Assembly: GCA_021802425.1 (NCBI GenBank)
Contig: JAJZXJ010000028.1
Coordinates: 1-12,442 of the forward strand
DNA: 12,442 bases
Origin: Acidulodesulfobacterium sp021802425
GTDB lineage: Bacteria > SZUA-79 > Acidulodesulfobacterales > Acidulodesulfobacteraceae
Direction: 5' to 3'
Under the pieces are notes generated by a model. It was not told the DNA's origin. It searched no databases and saw only the letters and a program-made list of their open reading frames with translations. Shown here one piece after another: positions 7,000-12,442 of the stretch. Within the stretch, counting starts at the first letter, position 1. Every line of letters begins with the position of its first letter. The position numbers were made by a program, and so were the translations under genes.

Positions 7000-7671
7000 A
7001 TGGAACTGTTCGAAGCCTTGCTTACGCGTTCGTCTAAAAGAGATTTTGAAAACAAGCCCGTGCCGAAAGAAACAATAGATAAAATTTTATCCGCCTCTTT
7101 AAGGGCGCCTTCATGGGCAAATTCACAGCCGTGGGAAATAGCCGTTTCAACCGGTAAAACAAGCGAATTTATTAAGAAAAGCGTTTATAAACTCGCATCG
7201 GAGGATGACCCCGGAAATCCCGATTTTCCGTTTCCGCTGTCCCCTGCATTGTGGCTGGACAAACAAAACGCCAATATGTTTGAAACCGGAAAATTAATAT
7301 ATGAATCTATGGGTATTTTACGGGACGATGCCGCAAAGAGAAAAGATTTTGCTTTATATAATCAGGATTTTTTTGGTTCTCAAACGGCAATATATATTTA
7401 TATGGATGAAAAATTGGGAATCTGGTCTGCCCTCGACTCGGGGATGCTCATTCAAAATATTCTCTTAGGCGCGCATGCCGCGGGTCTCGGCGCCTGCCCG
7501 CAGGCTTATTTAGTCAGGTATCCCGATATATTAAGAGAGGCTTTTAAGCTGCCCGACAGCAAAAAATTCCTTCTGGGCATCTCTATCGGCTTTTACAAAA
7601 AAAACAGCGCTGCCAATAACATACAAACATCCAGAGTTGAATTGAAAGATGCGGTTAAATATTACGATTGA
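7000..7671 (+). CDS. NAD(P)H-dependent nitroreductase-family flavoprotein
   Basis: 223-aa FMN oxidoreductase of the nitroreductase fold, likely a cytoplasmic homodimer that reduces nitro, quinone or other electrophilic compounds with NAD(P)H. The FMN-phosphate motif is near the N-terminus (TRSSKRDF, residues 9-16), followed by PSWANSQPW (37-45) and the late flavin-binding GLGACPQ (162-168) with the canonical preceding helix. Length is normal for the family. The ATG follows AGGAGA at a good distance. It is the first gene after the strong promoter and operator and leads a three-gene unit with a TusA-like protein and a TetR regulator, which suggests induction by a small toxic compound. The true substrate is not visible; activity on nitro compounds is only the family's label. 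Confidence 0.9.
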   Translation: MELFEALLTRSSKRDFENKPVPKETIDKILSASLRAPSWANSQPWEIAVSTGKTSEFIKKSVYKLASEDDPGNPDFPFPLSPALWLDKQNANMFETGKLIYESMGILRDDAAKRKDFALYNQDFFGSQTAIYIYMDEKLGIWSALDSGMLIQNILLGAHAAGLGACPQAYLVRYPDILREAFKLPDSKKFLLGISIGFYKKNSAANNIQTSRVELKDAVKYYD

Positions 7672-7731
7672 TGAATTTTTCTTAAAATTAAAATTAAAAT
7701 ATTTTTTAATAATAAATAATGGGGGTGTATT

Positions 7732-7980
7732 ATGGATAATAACCGTAAAATCGATATTACGGGCATGTGTTGCTTCGTTCCGATAATAAAGATATCCAAA
7801 GAGCTTAAGGATATGCAAAGCGGGGATATTTTGTTAGCCCTTTCGGATGAAGTTTCTATGGAAAAGGATATTCCCGCTTTTTGCAGGCAATCCGGAAATG
7901 AACTTCTTGCCTTGGAAACCTCCGAGCAAGACCAAAAATTGCCTGAAGGCATGCTTGCATTTTACATTAAAAAGAGATAA
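7732..7980 (+). CDS. TusA-like sulfurtransferase with altered CPxP motif
   Basis: 82-aa protein aligning along its length with TusA (about 81 aa in E. coli): IDITGM then the active-site region, IIKISKELKDMQSGDILLALSDE, EKDIPAFC (DIPGFC in TusA) and a C-terminal FYIKK strand. TusA proteins carry persulfide sulfur on the Cys of a CPxP motif. Here that motif reads C14-F15-V16-P17, keeping Cys and the second Pro but losing the first Pro, and there is an extra Cys at 13. C51 is a third Cys. The CC pair could form a disulfide or bind a metal or sulfane sulfur differently. A purine-rich GGGGGTG lies just before the ATG. It sits between the nitroreductase and TetR genes, away from the canonical TusA gene at 10596. 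A persulfide sensor or carrier role in this operon is inference. Confidence 0.8.
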   Translation: MDNNRKIDITGMCCFVPIIKISKELKDMQSGDILLALSDEVSMEKDIPAFCRQSGNELLALETSEQDQKLPEGMLAFYIKKR

Positions 7981-7992
7981 CTTATTAGAGGA

Positions 7993-8616
7993 ATGAAAAA
8001 AAATGAGGTTAAAAGAAAAGAGATAATAGCCGCATCCTTTGAGCTTATGCTTACGAAAGGTTATGGAGGCACATCCATTCAGGATATTACCGATAGGATA
8101 AATGCCACTAAAGGTTTAGTCTATCACTATTTTGACTCTAAAAAAGATGTTGCCGCCGCAGTCATAGAAGAAGCGATAAAACCCGCCTATAACGAATTCT
8201 GGGGACATACATGGGATAAGCTGTACGGCGGCGGGGAAAATCCCTTAGAAAATATCATCGCCGTCATAGATAAGCTTTATGAAAAAAAGGGCGGGGAATT
8301 TTCAAAAACCGGCTGTCCTCTCGGAAACCTGATACTTGAATTATCTACAAAAGATATATATCTTTCACGGCTGACCGATGAAGTTCTTCTTTTATGGCAT
8401 ACCCACCTTGAAAAGGCATTGCTTAAAGCAAAGGAAAAGGGGATTATCGGCAAAGACGCCGACATAATTAATATCGGTAATTTTATAATAGCGGGAGTTG
8501 AAGGCTGCGTTATGCTTTCTAAGTCAAAACATAATAAAGAAGCATTAAAAGGGTGTTTTGATATCTTAAAAAGCTATATAAGGTCGTTACAGCTGGAAAG
8601 GCCGATTACGCCATAA
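7993..8616 (+). CDS. TetR/AcrR-family transcriptional regulator
   Basis: 207-aa one-component repressor. The N-terminal helix-turn-helix (about 8-54) carries the hallmarks ASFELMLTKGYGGTSIQDIT and TKGLVYHYFDSKKD. The C-terminal ligand domain contains GCPLGNLILELS (107-118), typical of a TetR subgroup (as in AcuR-like proteins) whose Cys may sense electrophiles. It starts 12 bp after the TusA-like stop; the only purine-rich ribosome site (AGAGGA) abuts the ATG, so translation is probably weak and coupled to the gene before. Downstream of genes it may control, with a palindrome at their promoter, it is likely an autorepressor. The inducer is unknown. Confidence 0.9.
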   Translation: MKKNEVKRKEIIAASFELMLTKGYGGTSIQDITDRINATKGLVYHYFDSKKDVAAAVIEEAIKPAYNEFWGHTWDKLYGGGENPLENIIAVIDKLYEKKGGEFSKTGCPLGNLILELSTKDIYLSRLTDEVLLLWHTHLEKALLKAKEKGIIGKDADIINIGNFIIAGVEGCVMLSKSKHNKEALKGCFDILKSYIRSLQLERPITP

Positions 8617-8782
8617 TATAGGCAAAGTTAGCTATTTACCCAAAATTTATAAATAGGCAGGATTATAGATGCGCTATATTTATGTAGTTTTTTATGCGTT
8701 TCATGTGAATTTACTGCTGTTTCTGCCATGTTTTACGATTGAATGGGACGGGATAGGCGATTGGAGAAAGTAAAGAAAAATA

Positions 8783-8791
8783 TGTTATAAC
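8783..8791 (+). promoter_or_regulatory. Possible extended -10 promoter for the 8800 gene
   Basis: TG-T-TATAAC (8783-8791) resembles an extended -10 element; a weak TTGGAG (8761-8766) is 19 bp upstream of TATAAC. Transcription would start near 8798, almost on the ATG at 8800, which has no ribosome site, so a leaderless message is possible. Weak evidence in AT-rich DNA. Confidence 0.22.
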
Positions 8792-8799
8792 TAAATATT

Positions 8800-9198
8800 A
8801 TGGAAAAGATAAATTTTATTTTTTTAAATGATTTTATAACTCCTACACCCGAGACGCTCAATGATATTATTAAAATAGACCGCCTCTGCAAATACCTTTT
8901 CGGAGAGTTTATTCTTAATGCCGAAGCCGTTAAAGAATCTATGTCTATAATTAATAATCCTGTTATCAAAGAATCTCTCGAAAGAGCCGCCACGTACTAC
9001 TACGCTTTTAAATATATATTCTACGATAATAAATATTACGGCGGAACCCCTAATAAAGAACTTGAAAAATTAGTTGATGACGGGCTTATTATGCTTAAAA
9101 CTCCCGGAACGGTAAAATTAAAAGAATTTAAGGAGAATAGAATAGTATGGACGAAAATTCTGCACAAGATTCCATTGAAAGAGTTAGGAAACTCGTAA
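8800..9198 (+). CDS. Hypothetical protein paired with a nucleotidyltransferase gene
   Basis: 132-aa protein that I do not recognise. It has no signal peptide or membrane segment and looks largely helical, with mixed charge and many Tyr in the middle (TYYYAFKYIFYDNKYYGG, 86-103). A TAA at 8788-8790 in the same frame fixes the earliest start at the ATG. Its last 52 bases overlap the start of the nucleotidyltransferase gene in another frame, which suggests the two were co-translated and act as a pair. Nucleotidyltransferases of this kind are often one half of toxin-antitoxin or abortive-infection pairs, so a partner or antitoxin role is possible but not shown. Its partner is broken, so this gene may be a relic too. 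Confidence 0.55.
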   Translation: MEKINFIFLNDFITPTPETLNDIIKIDRLCKYLFGEFILNAEAVKESMSIINNPVIKESLERAATYYYAFKYIFYDNKYYGGTPNKELEKLVDDGLIMLKTPGTVKLKEFKENRIVWTKILHKIPLKELGNS

Positions 9199-9515
9199 GT
9201 TTTTTATCCAAAAATACCGATAAAAATATCGAAGTTATAGTGGTAGGCGGAACGGCTATGTCTTTTTACGGAGATTACAGAACCACGTCGGATATCGATG
9301 CGGAAATATTAAATTGTCCGGAGGATTTATACAAAGCTTCGCTCGAATATTTAAAATAAAATAAAATCCAATTTAACATCGACGAAGATTTTGACAGTTG
9401 GGGGATGGTGCCGATGCCTTCAGGTTATAGGGAGAGGGCTACTCTAGTTTATAAAGAAAGCAATGTTATCGTAAAAACTCTCGAACCCATCGACTTTATT
9501 ATTTCTAAAAAATAA
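9147..9515 (+). pseudogene. Broken MNT/AbiEii-like nucleotidyltransferase
   Basis: The first 70 codons encode the start of a nucleotidyltransferase: IEVIVVGGTAMSFYGDYRTT followed by SDIDAEI, the GG(S/T)-type motif and DxD metal pair of the family. A TAA at 9357-9359 ends this frame, but the same frame stays open for 51 more codons with family-like sequence (NKIQFNIDEDFDSWGMVPMP, then GYRERATLVYKES and TLEPIDFIISKK) to the TAA at 9513-9515. One A-to-T change turning AAA into TAA would explain the break. The copy also ends at FIISKK, where relatives go on with a further helical segment, so the 3' end seems lost. No other frame after 9507 restores it. AGGAGA lies 10 nt before the ATG. Without the stop the product would be 122 aa. 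A sequencing error at 9357 would remove the first defect but not the second. Confidence 0.75.
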
Positions 9516-9586
9516 AATCAAATTTAGAAGGTAATAAATAATTTTGCTACCTATCTGCTACCCTTTAAATTACCCTTCCTTTAAAC

Positions 9587-9662
<76 letters not shown>

Positions 9663-9723
9663 GTATGAATAGAAACCCGTTCAGCTTTTTATAAAAAGCA
9701 ATCCGAAAAATAAAAGATAATAT

Positions 9724-9753
9724 ATATTACAACCGAAATACCTGATTTGTCAA
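9724..9753 (-). promoter_or_regulatory. Promoter of the tRNA-Val gene
   Basis: On the minus strand a perfect -35 TTGACA (9748-9753) is 18 bp from a -10-like TAATAT (9724-9729). Transcription would start near 9716, giving a leader of about 55 nt that RNase P would remove. A 16-bp palindrome, GCTTTTTATAAAAAGC, lies in the leader at 9684-9699. Confidence 0.55.
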
Positions 9754-9807
9754 TAGGCATTATTTATCAGGCTTTGAAACATTTTAACATATTCTATCGG
9801 TAGATTA

Positions 9808-9858
9808 TAGATTTATGACAATTTGACATAAATAATTTGTCAAATTGTCATAAATCTA
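9808..9858. repeat. 21-bp perfect inverted repeat with 9-nt spacer
   Basis: The arms at 9808-9828 and 9838-9858 are exact reverse complements, with spacer TAAATAATT. Each arm holds TGACA twice, 8 bp apart (ATGACAATTTGACA). No T-run follows, the GC content is low, and neighbouring transcripts both start in this region rather than end here, so a terminator is unlikely. It could be an operator for a dimeric regulator, a recombination or terminal-repeat remnant, or a cruciform-forming site. No copy was noticed elsewhere in the window. Confidence 0.85.
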
Positions 9859-9930
9859 ATTTTCATTATGAAATTAAAAAATCAAATACTTGATTTTAAA
9901 GGAATTGTCTAACTTAAAAATAATTATGAT

Positions 9931-9959
9931 TTCGGTATATATTTTGCACTTCATATAAT
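9931..9959 (+). promoter_or_regulatory. Candidate promoter region of the sulfur operon
   Basis: Two readings overlap. A perfect -10 TATAAT (9954-9959) has only a poor -35 (TTCGGT, 9931-9936, 17 bp away), so a sigma70 promoter here would need an activator. Alternatively TTCGGTATATATTTTGCAC has GG (9934-9935) and GC (9946-9947) exactly 10 bp apart, as in -24/-12 sigma54 promoters, though the rest of the -24 box is weak. Either would leave a leader of roughly 115-125 nt. Confidence 0.35.
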
Positions 9960-10084
9960 TATAAATATAGAAAAGGGGATTTTTATCTTTTTAAAATTAA
10001 AAAATTTTATCAAAAAAACTAAATTTACATTAAGCGTTAAAATAAATTATTAAAATAAAATATAAAAACGTAGGAGGACTATTT

Positions 10085-10483
10085 ATGGCAGATAACCAAA
10101 AATTGGCAATAATAATTGCCTCTGAGGAATATGAAAAATCTCATGTAGCATCAATGATCGCATCCGTTGCGGCAGTTTCCGGCGTCGATGTTTCCGTTTT
10201 TGTAACTATGAACGCGGTTTACAATTATTTAAAGGAAAATGTGGAGAAAAAGAATTTTACCGGGGGTAAAATTTATCACCAGATTAAGGAAAAGAAAGCC
10301 GCAATGTTTTATGAACTGTTTGACCAGGCTAAAATGCTCGGGGGTCTTAAGATTTATGTGTGCTCTATGGTAATGGATATTTTAGGGATCGAAAAAGACG
10401 ATTTAATAGATATTGTCGATGATAATTTAGGTCTTGCCGCGTTTCTGGGAATTATGGAAGGGGCGGAAACCATTACATTTTAA
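10085..10483 (+). CDS. DsrE/DsrF-like (DsrE2-type) sulfur-relay protein
   Basis: 132-aa cytoplasmic protein with the DsrE/F/H fold: an N-terminal strand KLAIIIASEEYEKSH, then VDVSVFVTMNAVYNYLK, and a later strand with the family Cys, GGLKIYVCSMVMDILGI (86-102). C93 is the only Cys and fits the persulfide-carrying Cys of DsrE2-type proteins, where a Cys-x-M-xMDI pattern followed by a DDLID-like run is usual (KDDLIDIV here). The C-terminus LAAFLGIMEGAETITF is also typical. No transmembrane segment is visible, unlike some DsrE2 proteins. AGGAGGA precedes the ATG at good spacing. It heads a unit with TusA, an SQR-like flavoprotein and a DUF1641-like gene, so it probably exchanges sulfane sulfur with TusA. 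It may sometimes be labelled a peroxiredoxin-family protein. Confidence 0.85.
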   Translation: MADNQKLAIIIASEEYEKSHVASMIASVAAVSGVDVSVFVTMNAVYNYLKENVEKKNFTGGKIYHQIKEKKAAMFYELFDQAKMLGGLKIYVCSMVMDILGIEKDDLIDIVDDNLGLAAFLGIMEGAETITF

Positions 10484-10595
10484 TTTTAATTCATAATGCA
10501 CATGCATATTAATTAGAAATAAATATGTATTATCATATCTTATATTATGCGACTTATTTTAACACTTAATTATTTTTATTTTGGAGGTATTTACT

Positions 10596-10856
10596 ATGGC
10601 AGATGTAAATTTAAAAGATGTTAAACCGACTATTACCGTGGATGCAAGAGGGACATACTGCCCGGGGCCGCTTATGGAATTAATAAAGGAAATGAGGCAG
10701 CAGCCTGTCGGCTCTATAATAGAACTAATTTCAGGGGACGCCGGTACCGCTAAAGATGTTCCGGAGTGGTTAAACAAGGTTCATCAGGAATTTATGGGTG
10801 TTATCGAAGAAACCGGTTATTGGCGAATTTTTTCAAAAAAGATTAAAGAAATGTAA
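10596..10856 (+). CDS. tusA: TusA-family sulfurtransferase (sulfur carrier)
   Basis: 86-aa sulfur carrier with the canonical motif C22-P-G-P (GTYCPGPLMELIKEM, 19-33) at the head of the first helix; the Cys takes persulfide sulfur from donors and passes it on. The rest of the fold follows: VGSIIELISGDAGTAKDVPEWLNK and a C-terminal strand YWRIFSKKI. An in-frame TTG lies 15 nt upstream at 10581, but GGAGG (10583-10587) sits 8 nt before the ATG at 10596, so that ATG is the start. It follows the DsrE-like gene by 112 bp and precedes the SQR-like gene by 85 bp. In sulfur oxidisers TusA with DsrE-type proteins feeds sulfur to the Dsr or Hdr-like enzymes; such a target is not in this window. Confidence 0.92.
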   Translation: MADVNLKDVKPTITVDARGTYCPGPLMELIKEMRQQPVGSIIELISGDAGTAKDVPEWLNKVHQEFMGVIEETGYWRIFSKKIKEM

Positions 10857-10941
10857 AAAAGGGATGCAAAGAGGAGCAAGTTAAAAATACCTTTAAATTA
10901 ATTTAACTTTTAATGTAATTAATGTAATTAAGGAGGTTGTT

Positions 10942-12081
10942 ATGTCAAAAAGAGTGGTTATCGTTGGAGGAGGGGTCGGCGGAACAATTATTGCTAATTT
11001 ACTTGCAAAAAAAATGAGGCAGGAGCTTAAAAAAGGCGAGTTGGTAATCGATGTGGTATCGGATAAGCCGGAGCATTTTTATCAACCGGGTCTTTTATAC
11101 ATGCTTTTTGGTTTAAAGCACCATGATGAACTTGTCAGAGACGAAAGGAATTTACTCGACCCGATGGTTGAACTTCATCTTCACCCCGCAGTTAAAATCG
11201 ATAAGGATAAAAATGAGGTTCATCTTAAAAACGGCGTGGTTATAAAATATGACATTGTTGTTCTTGCTACAGGGTCAAGGCCTGCCCCTGAAATGATACC
11301 AGGGTTAAGAGAGGGCGGACACTGGTTTTACGAGGTGGATGCCTGTTTAAAACTTCGCCATGAATTAATGACTTTTAAGGGCGGCAAGATTGTTCTCGCC
11401 ATAGGTTTGCCGCATAAATGTCCTGTCGCTCCGTTAGAAGTTACATATATGCTGGACGATTGGTTTAAACAAAGAGGGATAAGAGATAAGGTTGAATATA
11501 CTTATACTTACCCGATAGGGAGACTTCACGGACTCGAACCTGTAGCCCATTTCGCGGCCAAAACATTTCCAAAACACGGCATCTTAACCGAAACTTTGTT
11601 TAATATGAAAGAGGTTGATGTCAACAAAAGAACCATCACAAGTTTAGAGGGCGTAACTTTAAAATATGATTTATTGCTCACGATTCCGCCGCACAAAGGG
11701 GCGCAGGTAATCGAAGATTCCGGCCTTGGACAAAACGGGTTTATACCGACCGACAAATTTACGCTTAAGATGGAAGGGACGACAAATGTCTATGTTGTCG
11801 GGGATACGACAAACCTTCCGATAAGCAAAGCGGGTTCTACTGCTCACTTTGAATCGGATATTATCGTCGAAAATATTGCTTCTGAGTTAAGAGAAGGTCT
11901 AACGCCGTTCAGGTATGACGGGAAGGTTTTCTGTTTTATAGAGACAGGTTTAAGTAAAGCAACATATATTATGTTTGATTATAATACTCCGCCAAATATC
12001 GTTGCTCCGTCAGCGCTTATTCACTGGTTTAAATTAACATATAATAAGGTTTACTGGTTAACCCCGATGGGCGTTCTTTAA
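10942..12081 (+). CDS. Sulfide:quinone oxidoreductase-like FAD flavoprotein
   Basis: 379-aa flavoprotein of the SQR/FCSD group, likely membrane-associated on the quinone side, oxidising sulfide (or another sulfane-sulfur source) and passing electrons to quinone. The N-terminal FAD motif is VVIVGGGVGG (5-14); the second flavin region is VVLATGSRPAP (106-116); VYVVGDTTNLP (284-294) is the late FAD motif. Three Cys lie in the SQR pattern: C135 (EVDACLK), C160 (GLPHKCPVAPLE) and C331 (VFCFIETG), matching Cys128/160/356 of the Acidithiobacillus enzyme as I recall it. The C-terminus HWFKLTYNKVYWLTPMG fits a membrane-contacting end. AAGGAGG precedes the ATG. Clustering with DsrE, TusA and a DUF1641-like gene argues for product sulfur being handed to these carriers. 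A sulfur-binding role without sulfide oxidation is possible. Confidence 0.9.
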   Translation: MSKRVVIVGGGVGGTIIANLLAKKMRQELKKGELVIDVVSDKPEHFYQPGLLYMLFGLKHHDELVRDERNLLDPMVELHLHPAVKIDKDKNEVHLKNGVVIKYDIVVLATGSRPAPEMIPGLREGGHWFYEVDACLKLRHELMTFKGGKIVLAIGLPHKCPVAPLEVTYMLDDWFKQRGIRDKVEYTYTYPIGRLHGLEPVAHFAAKTFPKHGILTETLFNMKEVDVNKRTITSLEGVTLKYDLLLTIPPHKGAQVIEDSGLGQNGFIPTDKFTLKMEGTTNVYVVGDTTNLPISKAGSTAHFESDIIVENIASELREGLTPFRYDGKVFCFIETGLSKATYIMFDYNTPPNIVAPSALIHWFKLTYNKVYWLTPMGVL

Positions 12082-12107
12082 TTTAACGATTAAAATAGGA
12101 GGCAATT

Positions 12108-12442
12108 ATGGCTGAAAATGCAAACGAAGTTCAGCGTAGCTCAAAAATCGATGTCGGCGCCGCCCTAACCAATAAACTCACGGAAAAACCGCAAGCCTTA
12201 GAACATTTGTTAAATATTATAGGTAGGTTAGACACACTTGATGAATTTAGCGCAATACTTCAAGCTCAGAAGGAAAGCGCAACGGATGCAATGGTTCAAA
12301 GGGTGGCCGATAATATTACGACCAGTCTTTCGATGCTGGATAGTTTTTCCGGCGAAGAACAACTTTCCATGATCAAAAAGGTTGGCGAAAAGTCGGAAAG
12401 TCTGAAAAAGGGCATCGAAAAGATTGACGAGCTCGAGAGGTC
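12108..12442 (+). CDS. DUF1641-like protein, 3' partial
   Basis: ATG with a good AGGAGG opens a frame running off the right edge with 111 codons visible and no stop. The product (start MAENANEVQRSSKIDVGAAL) is hydrophilic, helical and probably coiled-coil: LEHLLNIIGRLDTLDEF, LQAQKESATDAMV and a Lys/Glu-rich stretch near 85-111. Spaced leucines and the LL..I.RLD.L pattern resemble DUF1641 proteins, which I know mainly as neighbours of SQR-like flavoproteins, with unknown role. The 26-bp gap after the SQR-like gene supports one transcript. The family call is moderate because only part is visible. Confidence 0.65.
   Translation, partial: MAENANEVQRSSKIDVGAALTNKLTEKPQALEHLLNIIGRLDTLDEFSAILQAQKESATDAMVQRVADNITTSLSMLDSFSGEEQLSMIKKVGEKSESLKKGIEKIDELER

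Larger units (their letters stand above)
9663..10084. other. 422-bp intergenic region between tRNA-Val and the sulfur operon
   Basis: No convincing protein-coding frame is visible. The region is very AT-rich. From left to right it holds the tRNA leader and promoter (minus strand), a 21-bp perfect inverted repeat, a candidate plus-strand promoter near 9931-9959, and about 120 nt of A/T-rich leader that ends in AGGAGGA just before the DsrE-like ATG at 10085. Both flanking transcripts leave this region in opposite directions. Confidence 0.7.

Noticed and set aside
7531..7952. Minus-strand frames over the nitroreductase end and TusA-like gene
   Set aside because: They lie opposite well-supported coding frames and show no protein-family motifs.
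8616..8662. Possible terminator after the TetR gene (CTATTTA...TAAATAG)
   Set aside because: Only a 7-bp, almost GC-free stem and no T-run; too weak to call.
8669..8773. 34-codon frame with a hydrophobic N-terminus (MRYIYVVFYAFHVNLLLFLP)
   Set aside because: An AGGCAGG lies upstream and it could be a small membrane protein, but it is short, in AT-rich DNA where such frames arise by chance, and has no recognisable homologue or partner.
10878..10909. Stem AAGTTAAA/TTTAACTT between tusA and the SQR-like gene
   Set aside because: All but one pair are A-T, with a 16-nt loop and a poor T-run; the next gene has its own strong ribosome site and the genes look co-transcribed.
10912..10929. Tandem AATGTAATT x2 before the SQR-like gene
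   Set aside because: Two short units in AT-rich DNA next to a ribosome site; not distinguishable from chance.

Overview
The window is AT-rich DNA (lowest GC between genes) from a Gram-negative bacterium. An outer-membrane TonB-dependent receptor and a full TonB-ExbB-ExbD energiser show the outer membrane. The right end holds sulfur-trafficking genes (DsrE-like, TusA-like, SQR-like flavoprotein, DUF1641-like). AT richness, sulfur genes and a very basic periplasmic TonB linker would fit an acidophilic sulfur-cycling lineage such as the Acidulodesulfobacterales (former Deltaproteobacteria). That assignment is a guess from gene content, not a match.

Left block (1-6771, + strand): the 3' 2.4 kb of a TonB-dependent receptor runs in from the left edge and ends at a clear hairpin terminator. 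Beyond it lies a promoter-like region with 7-bp repeats on an 11-bp period, placed as a PhoB-type activator site would be. It precedes tonB, exbB, exbD, a sugar-phosphate isomerase/epimerase-type TIM barrel and an MFS transporter whose motifs resemble the phosphate:H+ symporter group. Together these could form a route from outer membrane to cytoplasm: receptor uptake powered by TonB-ExbBD, inner-membrane uptake by the MFS protein, processing by the TIM barrel. The substrate is unknown; the control site and the transporter motifs both hint at phosphate or a phosphorylated compound.

Middle block (6772-8616, + strand): a near-consensus sigma70 promoter with an 18-bp palindromic operator at the expected start of transcription drives a nitroreductase, a TusA-like protein with an altered CPxP motif, and a TetR-family regulator. 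This looks like a self-repressed stress or detoxification operon.

Accessory block (8617-10084): an unknown 132-aa protein overlaps a nucleotidyltransferase gene that is broken by an in-frame TAA and shortened at its 3' end. A tRNA-Val(GAC) gene on the minus strand follows, with its own promoter. Next comes a 21-bp perfect inverted repeat and the promoter region of the next operon.

Right block (10085-12442, + strand): DsrE-like protein, canonical TusA (CPGP), SQR-like flavoprotein with three Cys in the SQR pattern, and the start of a DUF1641-like gene cut by the right edge. This looks like a sulfide/sulfane-sulfur oxidation and relay module linked to the quinone pool.
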